Positions 28,140 to 36,900 of a stretch of DNA of 64,000 bases are shown here, piece by piece. Position numbers and translations under genes: made by a program. Source of the DNA: Corynebacterium pollutisoli (GTDB lineage Bacteria; Actinomycetota; Actinomycetes; Mycobacteriales; Mycobacteriaceae); the NCBI RefSeq assembly GCF_900177745.1, contig NZ_FXAR01000001.1, positions 1-64,000 of the forward strand, written 5' to 3'. The notes beneath the pieces are model-generated. The model was not told the DNA's origin. It was given only the letters and a program-made list of their open reading frames with translations, and did no database searches. How positions within the stretch are numbered: position 1 is the stretch's first letter; each line of letters starts with the position of its first letter.

Positions 28140-28832
28140 ATGAGTCAACCACCTGTGTATCCGACCTCCCCCTACGGTTCCCCCTCCGGTTCCGCCCGTC
28201 CGCCCGCGCGGCGGGGCGCCGGTTCCGCCTTCCGCTCGGGTCTCTGGTTCGCGGCCGCCTACGTGGTGGTCATCTGGGCCGTGCATATTGTGAACATATT
28301 CCTCTTCGGCGGGCGGCTGGTCTTCTTCGGCATCCATCCGCTCGACGTGTCCTCCCTGTGGCACATCTTCACGTCCCCGCTGCTCCACGCCAACATTGAA
28401 CATCTGCTGTCCAACACCATTCCGGGTGCGATATTCAGCTTCCTCATAGGTATGTCGCGGGCCCGCGTGTGGTGGGAGGTGACGGCGATCGTGGTGATCC
28501 TCGGCGGTCTCGGCGTGTGGCTGCTCGGTGGGGTGGGCACGAACCACATCGGCGCGTCCGGGCTGGTCTACGGCTGGCTGGGGTACCTGCTCGTCCGCGG
28601 CATCTTCAACCGCAGCATCGTCCAGATCCTCATCGGCATCGCCTTGGGTGTGACGTACTCCGGCCTGATTTGGGGGGTTCTGCCCGGGGTTCCGGGTGTG
28701 TCGTGGCAGGCGCACCTGTTCGGTGCTGTCGGCGGCGTCGCGGCGGGCATGTTCATCACGTCCGATGACCCGCCGCAGCTGCGCGCCCGGCGGGCCCGGA
28801 AAAAGCTTGACGGGGGTAGTTTCGGCTGGTGA
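28140..28832 (+). CDS. Rhomboid-family intramembrane serine protease
   Basis: A 230-residue polytopic protein with a Pro-rich cytoplasmic N terminus and six membrane segments. The catalytic Ser lies in GASG (Ser140) and the catalytic His in the last helix (His192, QAHLFGAVGG); HANIEHLLSN carries the conserved His-x-x-x-His-x-x-x-Asn loop of helix 2. Corresponds to Rv1337. ATG 28140 follows a TAGAGT box by eight bases. Confidence 0.92.
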   Translation: MSQPPVYPTSPYGSPSGSARPPARRGAGSAFRSGLWFAAAYVVVIWAVHIVNIFLFGGRLVFFGIHPLDVSSLWHIFTSPLLHANIEHLLSNTIPGAIFSFLIGMSRARVWWEVTAIVVILGGLGVWLLGGVGTNHIGASGLVYGWLGYLLVRGIFNRSIVQILIGIALGVTYSGLIWGVLPGVPGVSWQAHLFGAVGGVAAGMFITSDDPPQLRARRARKKLDGGSFGW

Positions 28833-28925
28833 ACGGGGGTGTGGTTGACGCAAGAACCGTGAATACCTAAGAAATTCACATACTAATTATCAGTTTCTGC
28901 GAGTAGTACACGTAGTATTGGACGC

Positions 28926-29408
28926 ATGAACAAGCGCAATGTGGAGTGGCTGTCCGAACAGGAAGCGGAGACCTGGATGAATGTCTGGTCTTTTCACGTA
29001 TGGCTGCCCACCCGTCTCGAGGCCCAGCTGAAGCGGGACGCCGGCATCAGTCACTACGACTACTTCGCCCTCACCCAGCTGTGGCGGGCGCCCGAGCACG
29101 TCCTGCGGATGAGTGAACTGGCCGCGGAGTGCGACATGACCCTGTCGCACCTGTCCCGCGTCATCGCCCGCCTGGAGAAGCAGGAGTTCGTCCGCCGCCT
29201 GCCTGATCCGGATGACGGGCGTTGCACCCTCGCGGAGCTCACCGACGCCGGCCTGGCCCTGTTCGAGCAGGCCGCCCCGGGGCACGTCTCCGAGGTCCGT
29301 CGCCTCATCTTCGACAACCTCGAGCCCGAGGAGCGCCAGCAGTTCGGCGACGCGATGGGCAAGATCGTCGCCGCCATGGGCAAGGGAGACCGCCGTAACG
29401 GACGCTAG
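28926..29408 (+). CDS. MarR-family transcriptional regulator
   Basis: A 160-residue winged-helix regulator; [38 protein letters not shown] is the HTH and wing (about 57-97). ATG 28926 follows a TAGTAT box (28913-28918) by seven bases. The AT-rich 90 bases upstream, including actaattatcagt, may hold its own operator. It is wedged between genes that are adjacent in M. tuberculosis (Rv1337 and murI), so it is an insertion relative to that order. Its targets are not evident. Confidence 0.87.
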   Translation: MNKRNVEWLSEQEAETWMNVWSFHVWLPTRLEAQLKRDAGISHYDYFALTQLWRAPEHVLRMSELAAECDMTLSHLSRVIARLEKQEFVRRLPDPDDGRCTLAELTDAGLALFEQAAPGHVSEVRRLIFDNLEPEERQQFGDAMGKIVAAMGKGDRRNGR

Positions 29409-29430
29409 GTCGGGCGCTAGCATGGTCGAC

Positions 29431-30237
29431 GTGACCACACCTGCAGCACCCATCGGCATTTTCGACTCCGGCGTCGGCGGACTCACGGTCGCCCGCACGA
29501 TCATGGACCAGCTCCCGCACGAGTCCATCATCTACGTCGGTGACACCGCGCACGGCCCCTACGGGCCGCTGCCCATCGCCGAGGTCCGGCAGCACGCCAC
29601 GCGCATCGCCGACGACCTCGTCGAGCGCGGCTGCAAGATGCTCGTCATCGCCTGCAACACGGCGTCGGCCGCGTTCCTCCATGACGCGCGCGAGCGTTAC
29701 GACGTCCCCGTCGTCGAGGTCATCCAGCCGGCGGTCCGTCGTGCCTTGGCCACGACCCGCAACGGTAAGGTCGGCGTCATCGGCACCGTGGGCACCATCA
29801 ACTCCGGTGCCTACCAGGATCTCTTCGCCATCAACCCGGGGGTGGATGCGCACGCCCAGGCGTGTCCCAGTTTCGTCGATTTCGTCGAGCGCGGGATCAC
29901 TTCGGGACGCCAGATCCTCGGGGTGGCCGAAGCCTACGTGGAGCCGCTGCAGGCGGCGGGCGTCGATACGCTCGTCCTGGGGTGCACCCACTACCCGCTG
30001 CTCTCCGGTGTCATCCAGCTGGCCATCGGTGACCACGTCACCCTCGTGTCCTCGGCGGAGGAGACCGCAAAGGACGTGCTCCGCGTGCTCACCCGCGAGG
30101 ATCTGCTCGCCGACCCGGTGATCCATCCGGCACCGACCCGTCTCTTCGAGTCCACCGGGGACCCCGCGAAGTTCGCCCAGCTCTCCGAGCGCTTCCTCGG
30201 CCCCGGCCTGGGACAGGTGCATCAGATGTCCGGATAG
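29431..30237 (+). CDS. murI: Glutamate racemase
   Basis: A 268-residue cofactor-independent racemase supplying D-glutamate for peptidoglycan. The two catalytic cysteines are in VIACNTASA and LGCTHYPLL; the N-terminal [12 protein letters not shown] is diagnostic. I chose GTG 29431, seven bases after a TAGCAT box (29418-29423); the in-frame ATG 29422 lies inside that box and would be untranscribed. Confidence 0.95.
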   Translation: MTTPAAPIGIFDSGVGGLTVARTIMDQLPHESIIYVGDTAHGPYGPLPIAEVRQHATRIADDLVERGCKMLVIACNTASAAFLHDARERYDVPVVEVIQPAVRRALATTRNGKVGVIGTVGTINSGAYQDLFAINPGVDAHAQACPSFVDFVERGITSGRQILGVAEAYVEPLQAAGVDTLVLGCTHYPLLSGVIQLAIGDHVTLVSSAEETAKDVLRVLTREDLLADPVIHPAPTRLFESTGDPAKFAQLSERFLGPGLGQVHQMSG

Positions 30238-30308
30238 GTCACTCACAATCTGATGACGAAACGTGCGTTGCGTTCGAGAAAACCGTCGCTACGTGGCACA
30301 GTGGCAAC

Positions 30309-31076
30309 ATGAAGTTGACGATCCTCGGCAGTTCCGGCAGCGTCGGCGGCCCCACGAACCCGGCCTCGGGTTACCTGGTGAACGTCGACAACTCCCCGGG
30401 CCTCCTCGTGGACATCGGCCCCGGAGTGCTCGGACAGCTCCAGGAGGTCCAGGACCCCTGTGACGCCCACGTGGTGTTCTCCCATCTCCACGCCGACCAC
30501 TGCCTCGACTTCCCCTCCCTCATGGTGTGGCGCCGCTACCACCCGTACGCCCCCGCCAAGGGACGCAACCTGTGCTTCGGCCCGTCGACGACCCTCGGGC
30601 ACCTCGGCGTGCTCTCCGCCGACAGCCCGGGCGAGGTCGACGACATGTCCGACACCTTCGCCTTCGCGCCCTGGCGGACCGGGGAGCCGCACATCATCGA
30701 CCGCCTCACCGTCACCCCCTTCGAGGCGGTACACCCGGTGGAGGCCTACTGCCTGCGCATCACCGAGCACACCTCCGGCAAGACCATCGCCTACTCCGGT
30801 GACACCGGCTGGACCGAGCAGCTCGTCGAGTGCGCCCGTGACGCCGACGTCTTCCTCTGCGAGGCGACGTGGTGCTCCGGGGAGGGTGACTTCCCGCCGG
30901 ACATGCACCTCTCCGGCACCGAGGCCGGTCGCGCCGCCCGTCTGGCCGGGGTGAAGAAGCTCGTCATCGTGCACATCCCGCCGTGGGGTGACCCGGAGGC
31001 GACCCTCGCCGCGGCCCGCGCCGAGTTCGACGGCCCCGTCGAGGTCGGTCAGCAGGGTCAGGTCATCGAGTTCTAG
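30309..31076 (+). CDS. Metallo-beta-lactamase-fold hydrolase, Rv1339-type cyclic-nucleotide phosphodiesterase
   Basis: The 255-residue protein has the metal motif [14 protein letters not shown], a third His in AVHPVEAY, the Asp in YSGDTGW and a late His in VHIPPWGD. The order murI-this gene-rph-rdgB equals Rv1338-Rv1341, and Rv1339 has been described as an atypical class II cAMP phosphodiesterase. In a GlxR-controlled genus a cAMP-degrading enzyme would matter; RNase Z-like activity is the alternative. The start is ATG 30309 ([10 protein letters not shown]). Confidence 0.87.
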   Translation: MKLTILGSSGSVGGPTNPASGYLVNVDNSPGLLVDIGPGVLGQLQEVQDPCDAHVVFSHLHADHCLDFPSLMVWRRYHPYAPAKGRNLCFGPSTTLGHLGVLSADSPGEVDDMSDTFAFAPWRTGEPHIIDRLTVTPFEAVHPVEAYCLRITEHTSGKTIAYSGDTGWTEQLVECARDADVFLCEATWCSGEGDFPPDMHLSGTEAGRAARLAGVKKLVIVHIPPWGDPEATLAAARAEFDGPVEVGQQGQVIEF

Positions 31077-31098
31077 CTCCCCCGGTAGCCTGGGGGCC

Positions 31099-31836
31099 AT
31101 GACTTCCGAGAACTCCTTCCAGCGTGCCGACGGCCGCGACCTCGACCAGCTCCGCACCGTCCGCATCACCCGCGGCTTCACATCCAACCCCGCCGGCTCC
31201 GTGCTCATCGAGTACGGCAACACCCGGGTCATGTGCACCGCCAGCGTCGAGCACGGCGTCCCCCGCTTCAAGAAGGACTCCGGCGAGGGCTGGCTCACCG
31301 CCGAGTACTCCATGCTCCCCGCCGCCACCCACGACCGCATGCCGCGTGAGTCCATGCGCGGCAAGGTCAAGGGCCGCACCCACGAGATCTCCCGCCTCGT
31401 CGGTCGCGCCCTCCGCGCCGCCGTCGATCTCAGCCAGCTCGGCGAGAACACCATCAACATCGACTGCGATGTCCTGCAGGCCGACGGCGGCACCCGCACC
31501 GCCTCCATCACCGGCGCCTACGTCGCCCTGGCCGACGCCATCGCCGTGCTCAAGTCGGAGGGCGTCGTCCCCGGCCAGCCGCTGCTGCCCCCGGTCGCCG
31601 CCGTCTCCGTCGGGCTTGTCAACGGCCACGTCTGCCTCGACCTGCCCTACGAGGAGGACTCCCGCGCGGAGGTCGACCTCAACGTCGTCATGACCGAGGC
31701 CGGCCACTTCGTGGAGATCCAGGGCACCGGCGAGCACGGTGACTTCACCCGAGAGCAGCTGAACCTCATGCTGGACTCCGCGGAGAAGGGCTGCCACGAG
31801 CTCATCGCCGCCCAGCGCGCCGCCCTGGGGATGTAG
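31099..31836 (+). CDS. rph: Ribonuclease PH
   Basis: A 245-residue phosphorolytic 3'-5' exoribonuclease trimming tRNA 3' ends. It has [39 protein letters not shown] and [19 protein letters not shown] 31099 follows a TAGCCT box (31086-31091) by seven bases. It is followed after two bases by rdgB. Confidence 0.95.
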   Translation: MTSENSFQRADGRDLDQLRTVRITRGFTSNPAGSVLIEYGNTRVMCTASVEHGVPRFKKDSGEGWLTAEYSMLPAATHDRMPRESMRGKVKGRTHEISRLVGRALRAAVDLSQLGENTINIDCDVLQADGGTRTASITGAYVALADAIAVLKSEGVVPGQPLLPPVAAVSVGLVNGHVCLDLPYEEDSRAEVDLNVVMTEAGHFVEIQGTGEHGDFTREQLNLMLDSAEKGCHELIAAQRAALGM

Positions 31837-31838
31837 CC

Positions 31839-32462
31839 GTGCAGCTGCTCGTCGCATCGAACAACGCCAAGAAGCTGGCGGAGCTGGAGCGCATCCTCGT
31901 CGCCGCCGGTGTCGACGGCGTGGAGGTCACCCCGCTCAGCGCCGTCCCCGCCTACGACGAGCCGGTCGAGGACGGCCGGACCTTCGCCGACAACGCCCTC
32001 ATCAAGGCGCGCGCCGGGGCCCGGGAGACCGGTCTGGTGTGCATCGCCGACGACTCCGGCCTGGCGGTGGAGGAGCTCAACGGCATGCCCGGCGTTCTCT
32101 CCGCGCGGTGGGCCGGGTCCCACGGGGATGACCGGGCGAACAACGACCTCCTCCTCGGGCAGATGGCGCATGTCCCCGACGGGCGTCGTGCCTGCGCCTT
32201 CGTCTCCGTGTGTGCCCTGGTCACCCCGGAGGGGGAGGAGCACGTGGCGGAAGGCCGCTGGGAGGGCACTCTCCTGCGCGAGCCGGTGGGGGAAAACGGC
32301 TTCGGCTACGACCCGCTGTTCCTGCCCGCCGACGACGTCGCCGTGGGCCGGTCCTCGGCGCAGCTGAGCCCGGAGGAGAAGAACGCCCTGTCCCACCGCG
32401 GCAAGGCGCTGCAGCAGCTGGTGGAGGTCATCCGCGCCCTGGAGGTCGCGGGGAGGGCGTAG
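31839..32462 (+). CDS. rdgB: XTP/dITP pyrophosphatase (RdgB/HAM1)
   Basis: The 207-residue house-cleaning nucleotidase removes inosine and xanthosine triphosphates. Signatures are LVASNNAKKLAEL, DDSGLAVEELNGMPGVLSARW, ENGFGYDPLF and the late LSHRGKALQQL. GTG 31839 is coupled to rph (gap two bases). Confidence 0.94.
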   Translation: MQLLVASNNAKKLAELERILVAAGVDGVEVTPLSAVPAYDEPVEDGRTFADNALIKARAGARETGLVCIADDSGLAVEELNGMPGVLSARWAGSHGDDRANNDLLLGQMAHVPDGRRACAFVSVCALVTPEGEEHVAEGRWEGTLLREPVGENGFGYDPLFLPADDVAVGRSSAQLSPEEKNALSHRGKALQQLVEVIRALEVAGRA

Positions 32463-32468
32463 CGGGGA

Positions 32469-32514
32469 GGAGGTGGCGCTCACTCGCCCTCGCGACCTTC
32501 TGCCCGCCACCTCC
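32469..32514 (+). terminator. Possible terminator of rph-rdgB
   Basis: Ten-base arms (ggaggtggcg and cgccacctcc) around a 26-base loop immediately after rdgB; no T run. Confidence 0.4.
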
Positions 32515-32582
32515 CCGGTGAGCGGTCGGCAGCGGCCACCCAGCAGGTGAACCCCCGCGCACGGTGGGCTAATATCCGACGA

Positions 32583-33500
32583 ATGACCCCGCACAACATC
32601 GATGATCCCCGCAACCGCCCCAGCGGTCCCACCACCGAGCGCCAGTACGTGCTCACCCTGGGTTGCCCCGACACGACCGGCATCGTCGCCAGGCTGTCGA
32701 CGTTCCTGGCGGAGCAGGGCGGTTGGATCACCGAGGCCGCGTACTTCACGGACCCGGAGAACAACTGGTTCTTCACCCGGCAGGCCATCCGCGCGGACTC
32801 GGTGGACATGGGCATCGACGAGCTGCGGGAGAAGTTCGCCCCCGTCGCCGAGGAGTTCGGCCCCAAGGCGCAGTGGCGTCTGTGGGACACGGCGGAGTTG
32901 AAGAAGGTCGTCATCCTCGTCTCCCGCGAGGGCCACTGCCTGCACGATCTGCTGGGCCGCGTCGCGGAGAACGACTACCCGATGGAGGTCGTCGCCGTGG
33001 TGGGCAACCACGACAACCTGGCGTACATCGCCGACAACCACGGTGTGCCGTTCTACCACGTGCCGTTCCCGAAGGACGCCGTCGGCAAGCGGAAGGCCTT
33101 CGAGGAGGTCGGCGAGATCGTCAACTCCTACGAGCCGGACGCCATCGTCATGGCGCGGTTCATGCAGATCCTGCCGCCGGACTTCTGCGAGATGTGGGCG
33201 GGCCGCGTGCTCAACATCCACCACAGCTTCCTGCCGTCCTTCATGGGCGCACGCCCGTACCACCAGGCGCACAAGCGGGGAGTGAAGCTCATCGGTGCGA
33301 CCTGCCACTTCGCCACCTCGGACCTCGACGACGGTCCGATCATCGAGCAGGACGTCATCCGCGTCACCCACAAGGACACCCCGGAGGAGATGCAGCGCCT
33401 CGGCCGCGACGCCGAGAAGTCGGTGCTCGCCCGCGGCCTGCGCTACCACCTCGAGGACCGCGTCCTCGTCTACGGCAATCGCACCGTCGTCTTCGACTGA
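32583..33500 (+). CDS. purU: Formyltetrahydrofolate deformylase
   Basis: A 305-residue enzyme releasing formate from 10-formyl-THF, balancing one-carbon pools. It has an N-terminal ACT domain (about 20-95; LGCPDTTGIVARLSTFL) and a formyltransferase-fold domain with NIHHSFLPSF, GARPYHQA and the catalytic Asp in TSDLDDGPIIEQD. ATG 32583 follows a TAATAT box (32570-32575) by seven bases. Confidence 0.95.
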   Translation: MTPHNIDDPRNRPSGPTTERQYVLTLGCPDTTGIVARLSTFLAEQGGWITEAAYFTDPENNWFFTRQAIRADSVDMGIDELREKFAPVAEEFGPKAQWRLWDTAELKKVVILVSREGHCLHDLLGRVAENDYPMEVVAVVGNHDNLAYIADNHGVPFYHVPFPKDAVGKRKAFEEVGEIVNSYEPDAIVMARFMQILPPDFCEMWAGRVLNIHHSFLPSFMGARPYHQAHKRGVKLIGATCHFATSDLDDGPIIEQDVIRVTHKDTPEEMQRLGRDAEKSVLARGLRYHLEDRVLVYGNRTVVFD

Positions 33501-33511
33501 CGGACACACGA

Positions 33512-33537
33512 AACGGGGCCCCGTCAGGGGCCCCGTT
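33512..33537. terminator. Bidirectional terminator after purU
   Basis: Perfect eleven-base arms (aacggggcccc and ggggccccgtt) with loop gtca, between convergent genes. Confidence 0.8.
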
Positions 33538-33541
33538 GGGT

Positions 33542-33552
33542 CGTCGATAAGC
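33542..33552 (+). repeat. Dispersed 11-mer CGTCGATAAGC, copy 4
   Basis: Exact intergenic copy just after the purU terminator and before the stop of the DUF3817 gene. Confidence 0.7.
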
Positions 33553-33555
33553 GGT

Positions 33556-33909
33556 TTAGGCCAGCTGGAACTTCTCCTTGACCTCGCGGCGGCGGTTGGC
33601 CTCGACGAAGAAGGAGAGGAACGGCACGACGCCGGCGAGCGCCGTGGTGATCCACGTGACCGGCTTCCAGCGGGCCTTGAGGCCGAGGTTGAGCACGGCC
33701 AGCAGGTAGGCCATGTACGCCCAGCCGTGGGCGATGGCGACGATGGTGGCCCAAGAGGGGATCTCCACCTTGAGCACGTACTCGAGGATCATGCGGACCA
33801 CGAGGATGATGAGGAACACACCCGTGATCCAGGCGGTGACCGAGAACAGCTTGAGGGCGGTGTCGACGCGCTTCTGGCGCTCGGGGTGGATCGTCTGGGT
33901 TGCGGTCAT
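33556..33909 (-). CDS. DUF3817 membrane protein
   Basis: A 117-residue protein with three hydrophobic helices and the motif AHGWAYMAYLLAVLNLG typical of DUF3817; its counterpart by position is Rv1342c. ATG 33909 overlaps the stop of the upstream gene (ATGA). No function known. Confidence 0.88.
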   Translation of the reverse strand: MTATQTIHPERQKRVDTALKLFSVTAWITGVFLIILVVRMILEYVLKVEIPSWATIVAIAHGWAYMAYLLAVLNLGLKARWKPVTWITTALAGVVPFLSFFVEANRRREVKEKFQLA

Positions 33910-34337
33910 GGGGTGATGTCTCCAGGTTGGTCGGTGTCTGCTTCCCGACGCCGACGGCTCGGCGTGTTCAGCTCGTTGTACGTGTCGATGTCCAGGGTGG
34001 GACGGCTGGGGAGGAAGTCCTCGTCGATGGTGGTGACCTCGTCGCGCTTCCGGGTGGGGGCCTCGTAGAGGAAGTCGGGATCCTCGGCGGCGTTCTCGGC
34101 GTCGATCATCTCATTCTCGTACTGGAGGAACTTCCGGTAGGCGTAGACGAAGAAGGCGCCGAAGAGCGGCCACTGGAAGGCGTAGCCCAGGTTCTGGAAC
34201 GTGCCCGAACCGGACTGGAAACGGGTCCACTGCCACCAGGCCAGAGCGATGGTGCAGACCACCGCGGCGGCGAGAAAGATCACGTGGGTCACGCGGACCT
34301 TCTTGCGCTGTCGCCGGGGGCTGTTGTTCTCGCTCAC
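33906..34337 (-). CDS. LprD/Rv1343c-like single-span membrane protein
   Basis: A 143-residue protein with one or two hydrophobic segments (about 18-36 and 50-68), a WWQWTRFQSGSGTFQNLGYAFQWP segment conserved among actinobacterial homologues, and a charged C-terminal tail. Rv1343c is annotated as lipoprotein LprD, but no lipobox is seen here. GTG 34337 follows a TATGGT box by eight bases. Two-gene operon with DUF3817. Confidence 0.82.
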   Translation of the reverse strand: MSENNSPRRQRKKVRVTHVIFLAAAVVCTIALAWWQWTRFQSGSGTFQNLGYAFQWPLFGAFFVYAYRKFLQYENEMIDAENAAEDPDFLYEAPTRKRDEVTTIDEDFLPSRPTLDIDTYNELNTPSRRRREADTDQPGDITP

Positions 34338-34426
34338 GGAATAACACCATACCCCGCATCATCCGAAAGGTGGAGTTCGGGGCGTTTCGGGTGTCCGATC
34401 GGGGCAGGGTAACATGATGCGGACAC

Positions 34427-34508
<82 letters not shown>

Positions 34509-34518
34509 CTTTGTGATG

Positions 34519-34563
34519 GAGCGGGGCATACTTCCGGTTCCGTATGCAGGTCCCGCTTTTTGA
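34519..34563 (+). terminator. Terminator of tRNA-Leu
   Basis: Inner arms gcatac/gtatgc and outer arms agcggg/cccgct with a small bulge, then five T. A second GC-rich hairpin follows at 34565-34592. Confidence 0.75.
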
Positions 34564-34751
34564 CGCCCCCGTCGGCCCTCGCCGCCGGGGGCTGAGAATT
34601 TTTCAGGTGCTCGTCGGGCCGCTTTTAGGGCTGTGAGCTGGGGGTATCTCGGTAGGGGAGGGGTGGCGCGCCGAAGTATAAGCGCGCCCAAATGTGTTCT
34701 GGAACACTGTAAGCACAACCCATTGCTTATGTGAGAACGAAGGGAACGCAG

Positions 34752-35480
34752 ATGACCGACTATCGAGACCCCACCGCCTCCGATCAGGCGCGCGACGAGG
34801 CGCACCGCGTTGCGGACAACGCCCGCCACGCCGCGGAGGACGTGGCGGGATCCGCGAAGCGCGAGGCGCGACAGGTGGCCGGGGAGGCCACCGACCAGAT
34901 CCGCGCCCTGTATGACAACGCCCTCCACGAGGCCATGGGGCACGCCTCCACGCAGCAGGAGAAGCTGGCCGGCCAGTCCCGCCTCGTGTCCGATGACCTG
35001 CAGCGCATCTCGCGCGGGGAGCGCCCCGAGTCCGACCTCGTCAACCAGGTGCTGGGGACGGTGAGCTCGCGCGTCGAGAAGTTCACCACCGACCTGGAGA
35101 CCAAGTCCCCCGAGGACCTCCTCCGCGACGTCCGCCGCTTCGCCGCCCGCCGCCCGGGCACCTTCCTGGCGGTCGCCGCAGGCGTCGGCCTCGTCGCCGG
35201 GCGCCTCACCCGGGGCCTGCGGGACCGGGAGGACGAGCACGAGTTCGACGGCCGCTACCGCGTGCCCTCCGCGCCGGGTGCCTACGGCCCGCCCGCCACC
35301 CCGGGCGCGCCGCAACAGACGACCACCCCGTACCCGGAGGGCCCGCACCCGATCGACCCGGACCCGGTGTCCAGCTTCGACCAGTTCCCCGAGACCTCCG
35401 GCCCCGCCGTCGACCGTCTCCACGACACCCCGTCGCGCCACCCGTTCACCGACGTCGACCTCCCGGAGGAACGACGATGA
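34752..35480 (+). CDS. Uncharacterised envelope-stress-like protein with apolipophorin-like helices
   Basis: The 242-residue protein starts with a long amphipathic, Ala-rich helix (residues 10-60, heptad-like RDEAHRVADNARHAAEDVA), has one membrane segment (about 134-152; FLAVAAGVGLVAGR) and ends in a Pro-rich tail. It is the first gene of a three-gene operon with ATGA overlaps, followed by a holin-superfamily-III-like protein and a DUF3618 protein. Such operons are common and poorly characterised in actinobacteria. ATG 34752 has an aaggga site. Confidence 0.8.
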   Translation: MTDYRDPTASDQARDEAHRVADNARHAAEDVAGSAKREARQVAGEATDQIRALYDNALHEAMGHASTQQEKLAGQSRLVSDDLQRISRGERPESDLVNQVLGTVSSRVEKFTTDLETKSPEDLLRDVRRFAARRPGTFLAVAAGVGLVAGRLTRGLRDREDEHEFDGRYRVPSAPGAYGPPATPGAPQQTTTPYPEGPHPIDPDPVSSFDQFPETSGPAVDRLHDTPSRHPFTDVDLPEERR

Positions 35481-35938
35481 CTGAACCGACACCCCGTGTC
35501 ACCCACCACGCCGCCTCCCGCGCGGAGGTCCCCCGCTCCGAGGCCGAGGTCCGGGCGCGCACCGAATCCCTCGGGGAGATGTTCGCCAGCTTCTCCCGCA
35601 ACCTCTCGGACCTGATGCGCCAGGAGGTGCAGCTGGCCAAGGCGGAGGCCGCGCAGTCCGCCCGCCAGGGTGGCCGCGGCGCGGGCATGCTCGCCGGGGC
35701 CGCCGTCGGTGGGTTCCTGGCCCTGCTCTTCCTGTCGCTGGCGCTCATGTGGGCGCTGGGGGCGGTGATGCACCTCGGTTTCGCCGCCGTCATCGTCGCC
35801 CTCATCTGGGCGGCCGTCGCCGCCGCGCTGGCGATGTCCGGCAAGAAGCAACTCGAGAACATGAAGGGTCTGCCGCAGACCCAGGACACCATCGGTGACA
35901 TTCCGCCGACCCTCAACCCGAACAAGGAGACGCCATGA
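35477..35938 (+). CDS. Phage-holin-family (DUF1469/holin superfamily III) membrane protein
   Basis: A 153-residue protein with an amphipathic N-terminal region (LGEMFASFSRNLSDLMRQEVQLAKAEA) and two adjacent membrane helices (about 70-92 and 98-120). The family name is historical; these are housekeeping envelope proteins, not lysis holins. ATG 35477 overlaps the preceding stop by four bases. Confidence 0.86.
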   Translation: MTEPTPRVTHHAASRAEVPRSEAEVRARTESLGEMFASFSRNLSDLMRQEVQLAKAEAAQSARQGGRGAGMLAGAAVGGFLALLFLSLALMWALGAVMHLGFAAVIVALIWAAVAAALAMSGKKQLENMKGLPQTQDTIGDIPPTLNPNKETP

Positions 35939-36564
35939 CGAACAACCCTGAGGAGATCCGTGCCAACATCGAGCGCACCCGGGGTGACCTCGGGCGCGAC
36001 GTCGACGCCCTCGCCGAGAAGGTCGACCCCAACCGCATCGTCGACCGCCAGACCGAACGGCTGAGGTCGCGCTGGACCGATGTCCGCGAGTCGATCTTCG
36101 GCAGCGACGACACCGGTACCGAGGATCCGCTCAACTACTACCGCCACGAGGAGGATGAGCAGGGCCGCATGTCCCGCTTCGCCGACGAGGCGGGGGACGC
36201 CGCCCGCCGCGCCCCGCGTACGGTGAAGCGTCGGGTGCGCGGCAACCCGCTGGCCGCCGGTGCCATCGCCCTCGGTGCCGGCTGGTTGCTCGGCTCCCTG
36301 CTGCCGTCGAGCCGTCAGGAGCAGGAGGCCGCCGAGGAGGTGCGCCGCCGCGCCGAGCCGCTCGTCGACGAGGCGAAGTCCGTCGCCCGCGACATGGGGG
36401 ACAGTCTGCAGCCGCAGGCGGAGCAGGCGGTCGCCGACGTCCGCCGGAGTGCGACCGAGAGCTTCGACCGCGTGAAGGCGGAGGGGCAGCACCGCGTCGC
36501 CGATGTCCAGGAGGACACGAAGCGGGCGGCGGGGAACGTCCGCGACACCGCGCAGGACAACTGA
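35935..36564 (+). CDS. DUF3618-domain protein
   Basis: A 209-residue protein beginning with the DUF3618 signature PEEIRANIERTRGDLGRDVDALAEKVDP, one membrane segment (about 101-121; NPLAAGAIALGAGWLLGSLLP) and a C-terminal helical region rich in Ala, Arg and Glu. A shorter DUF3618 protein is encoded at 48.7 kb. ATG 35935 overlaps the preceding stop (ATGA). Confidence 0.86.
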   Translation: MTNNPEEIRANIERTRGDLGRDVDALAEKVDPNRIVDRQTERLRSRWTDVRESIFGSDDTGTEDPLNYYRHEEDEQGRMSRFADEAGDAARRAPRTVKRRVRGNPLAAGAIALGAGWLLGSLLPSSRQEQEAAEEVRRRAEPLVDEAKSVARDMGDSLQPQAEQAVADVRRSATESFDRVKAEGQHRVADVQEDTKRAAGNVRDTAQDN

Positions 36565-36575
36565 CGCGCCCCGAC

Positions 36576-36636
36576 AGCCCCGATGTGACAATCATCCTCC
36601 CGAATCCCGGGCAGTGGTGATAGTCACATCGGGGCT
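36576..36636 (+). terminator. Long-stem hairpin after the DUF3618 operon
   Basis: Perfect fourteen-base arms (agccccgatgtgac and gtcacatcggggct) enclose 33 bases that can form further pairs. Probably the operon terminator. The arms contain gtgac/gtcac, so a protein-binding role is possible. From here to about 36800 no gene or other signal is visible. Confidence 0.6.
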
Positions 36637-36830
36637 TCGTTCCGGGATGCCGGGAGGCGACCCCGGCGACCGGCAGCGATACTGCACACGGGTGGTTTTG
36701 CACACGAACCGACGCCACCGAAAGTTACCGGACCGTAGCCGTCCCGTGACCCTCTGCCGCCCCACCGGGCAGCGACACCCGCCACAAAGATGACGCTTTC
36801 CTCAGGTTTTTGTGGCATATTTGGCTATCA

Positions 36831-36861
36831 AAACTTGTGGGCACTTCTGTGCCCTGAGTTT
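36831..36861 (+). promoter_or_regulatory. Candidate FasR operator upstream of fasA
   Basis: An interrupted palindrome, AAACT-tgt-GGGCAC-ttct-GTGCCC-tg-AGTTT, lies 40-70 bases before the fasA start and just after the AT-rich promoter stretch around 36810-36830. FasR is the TetR-type regulator of fas genes in this order, and a FasR-like gene lies 11 kb away. Assignment is inference. Confidence 0.5.
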
Positions 36862-36900
36862 CGTCATGCACAAAGTAGGAAACACAGGAGCGAGTTCCAC

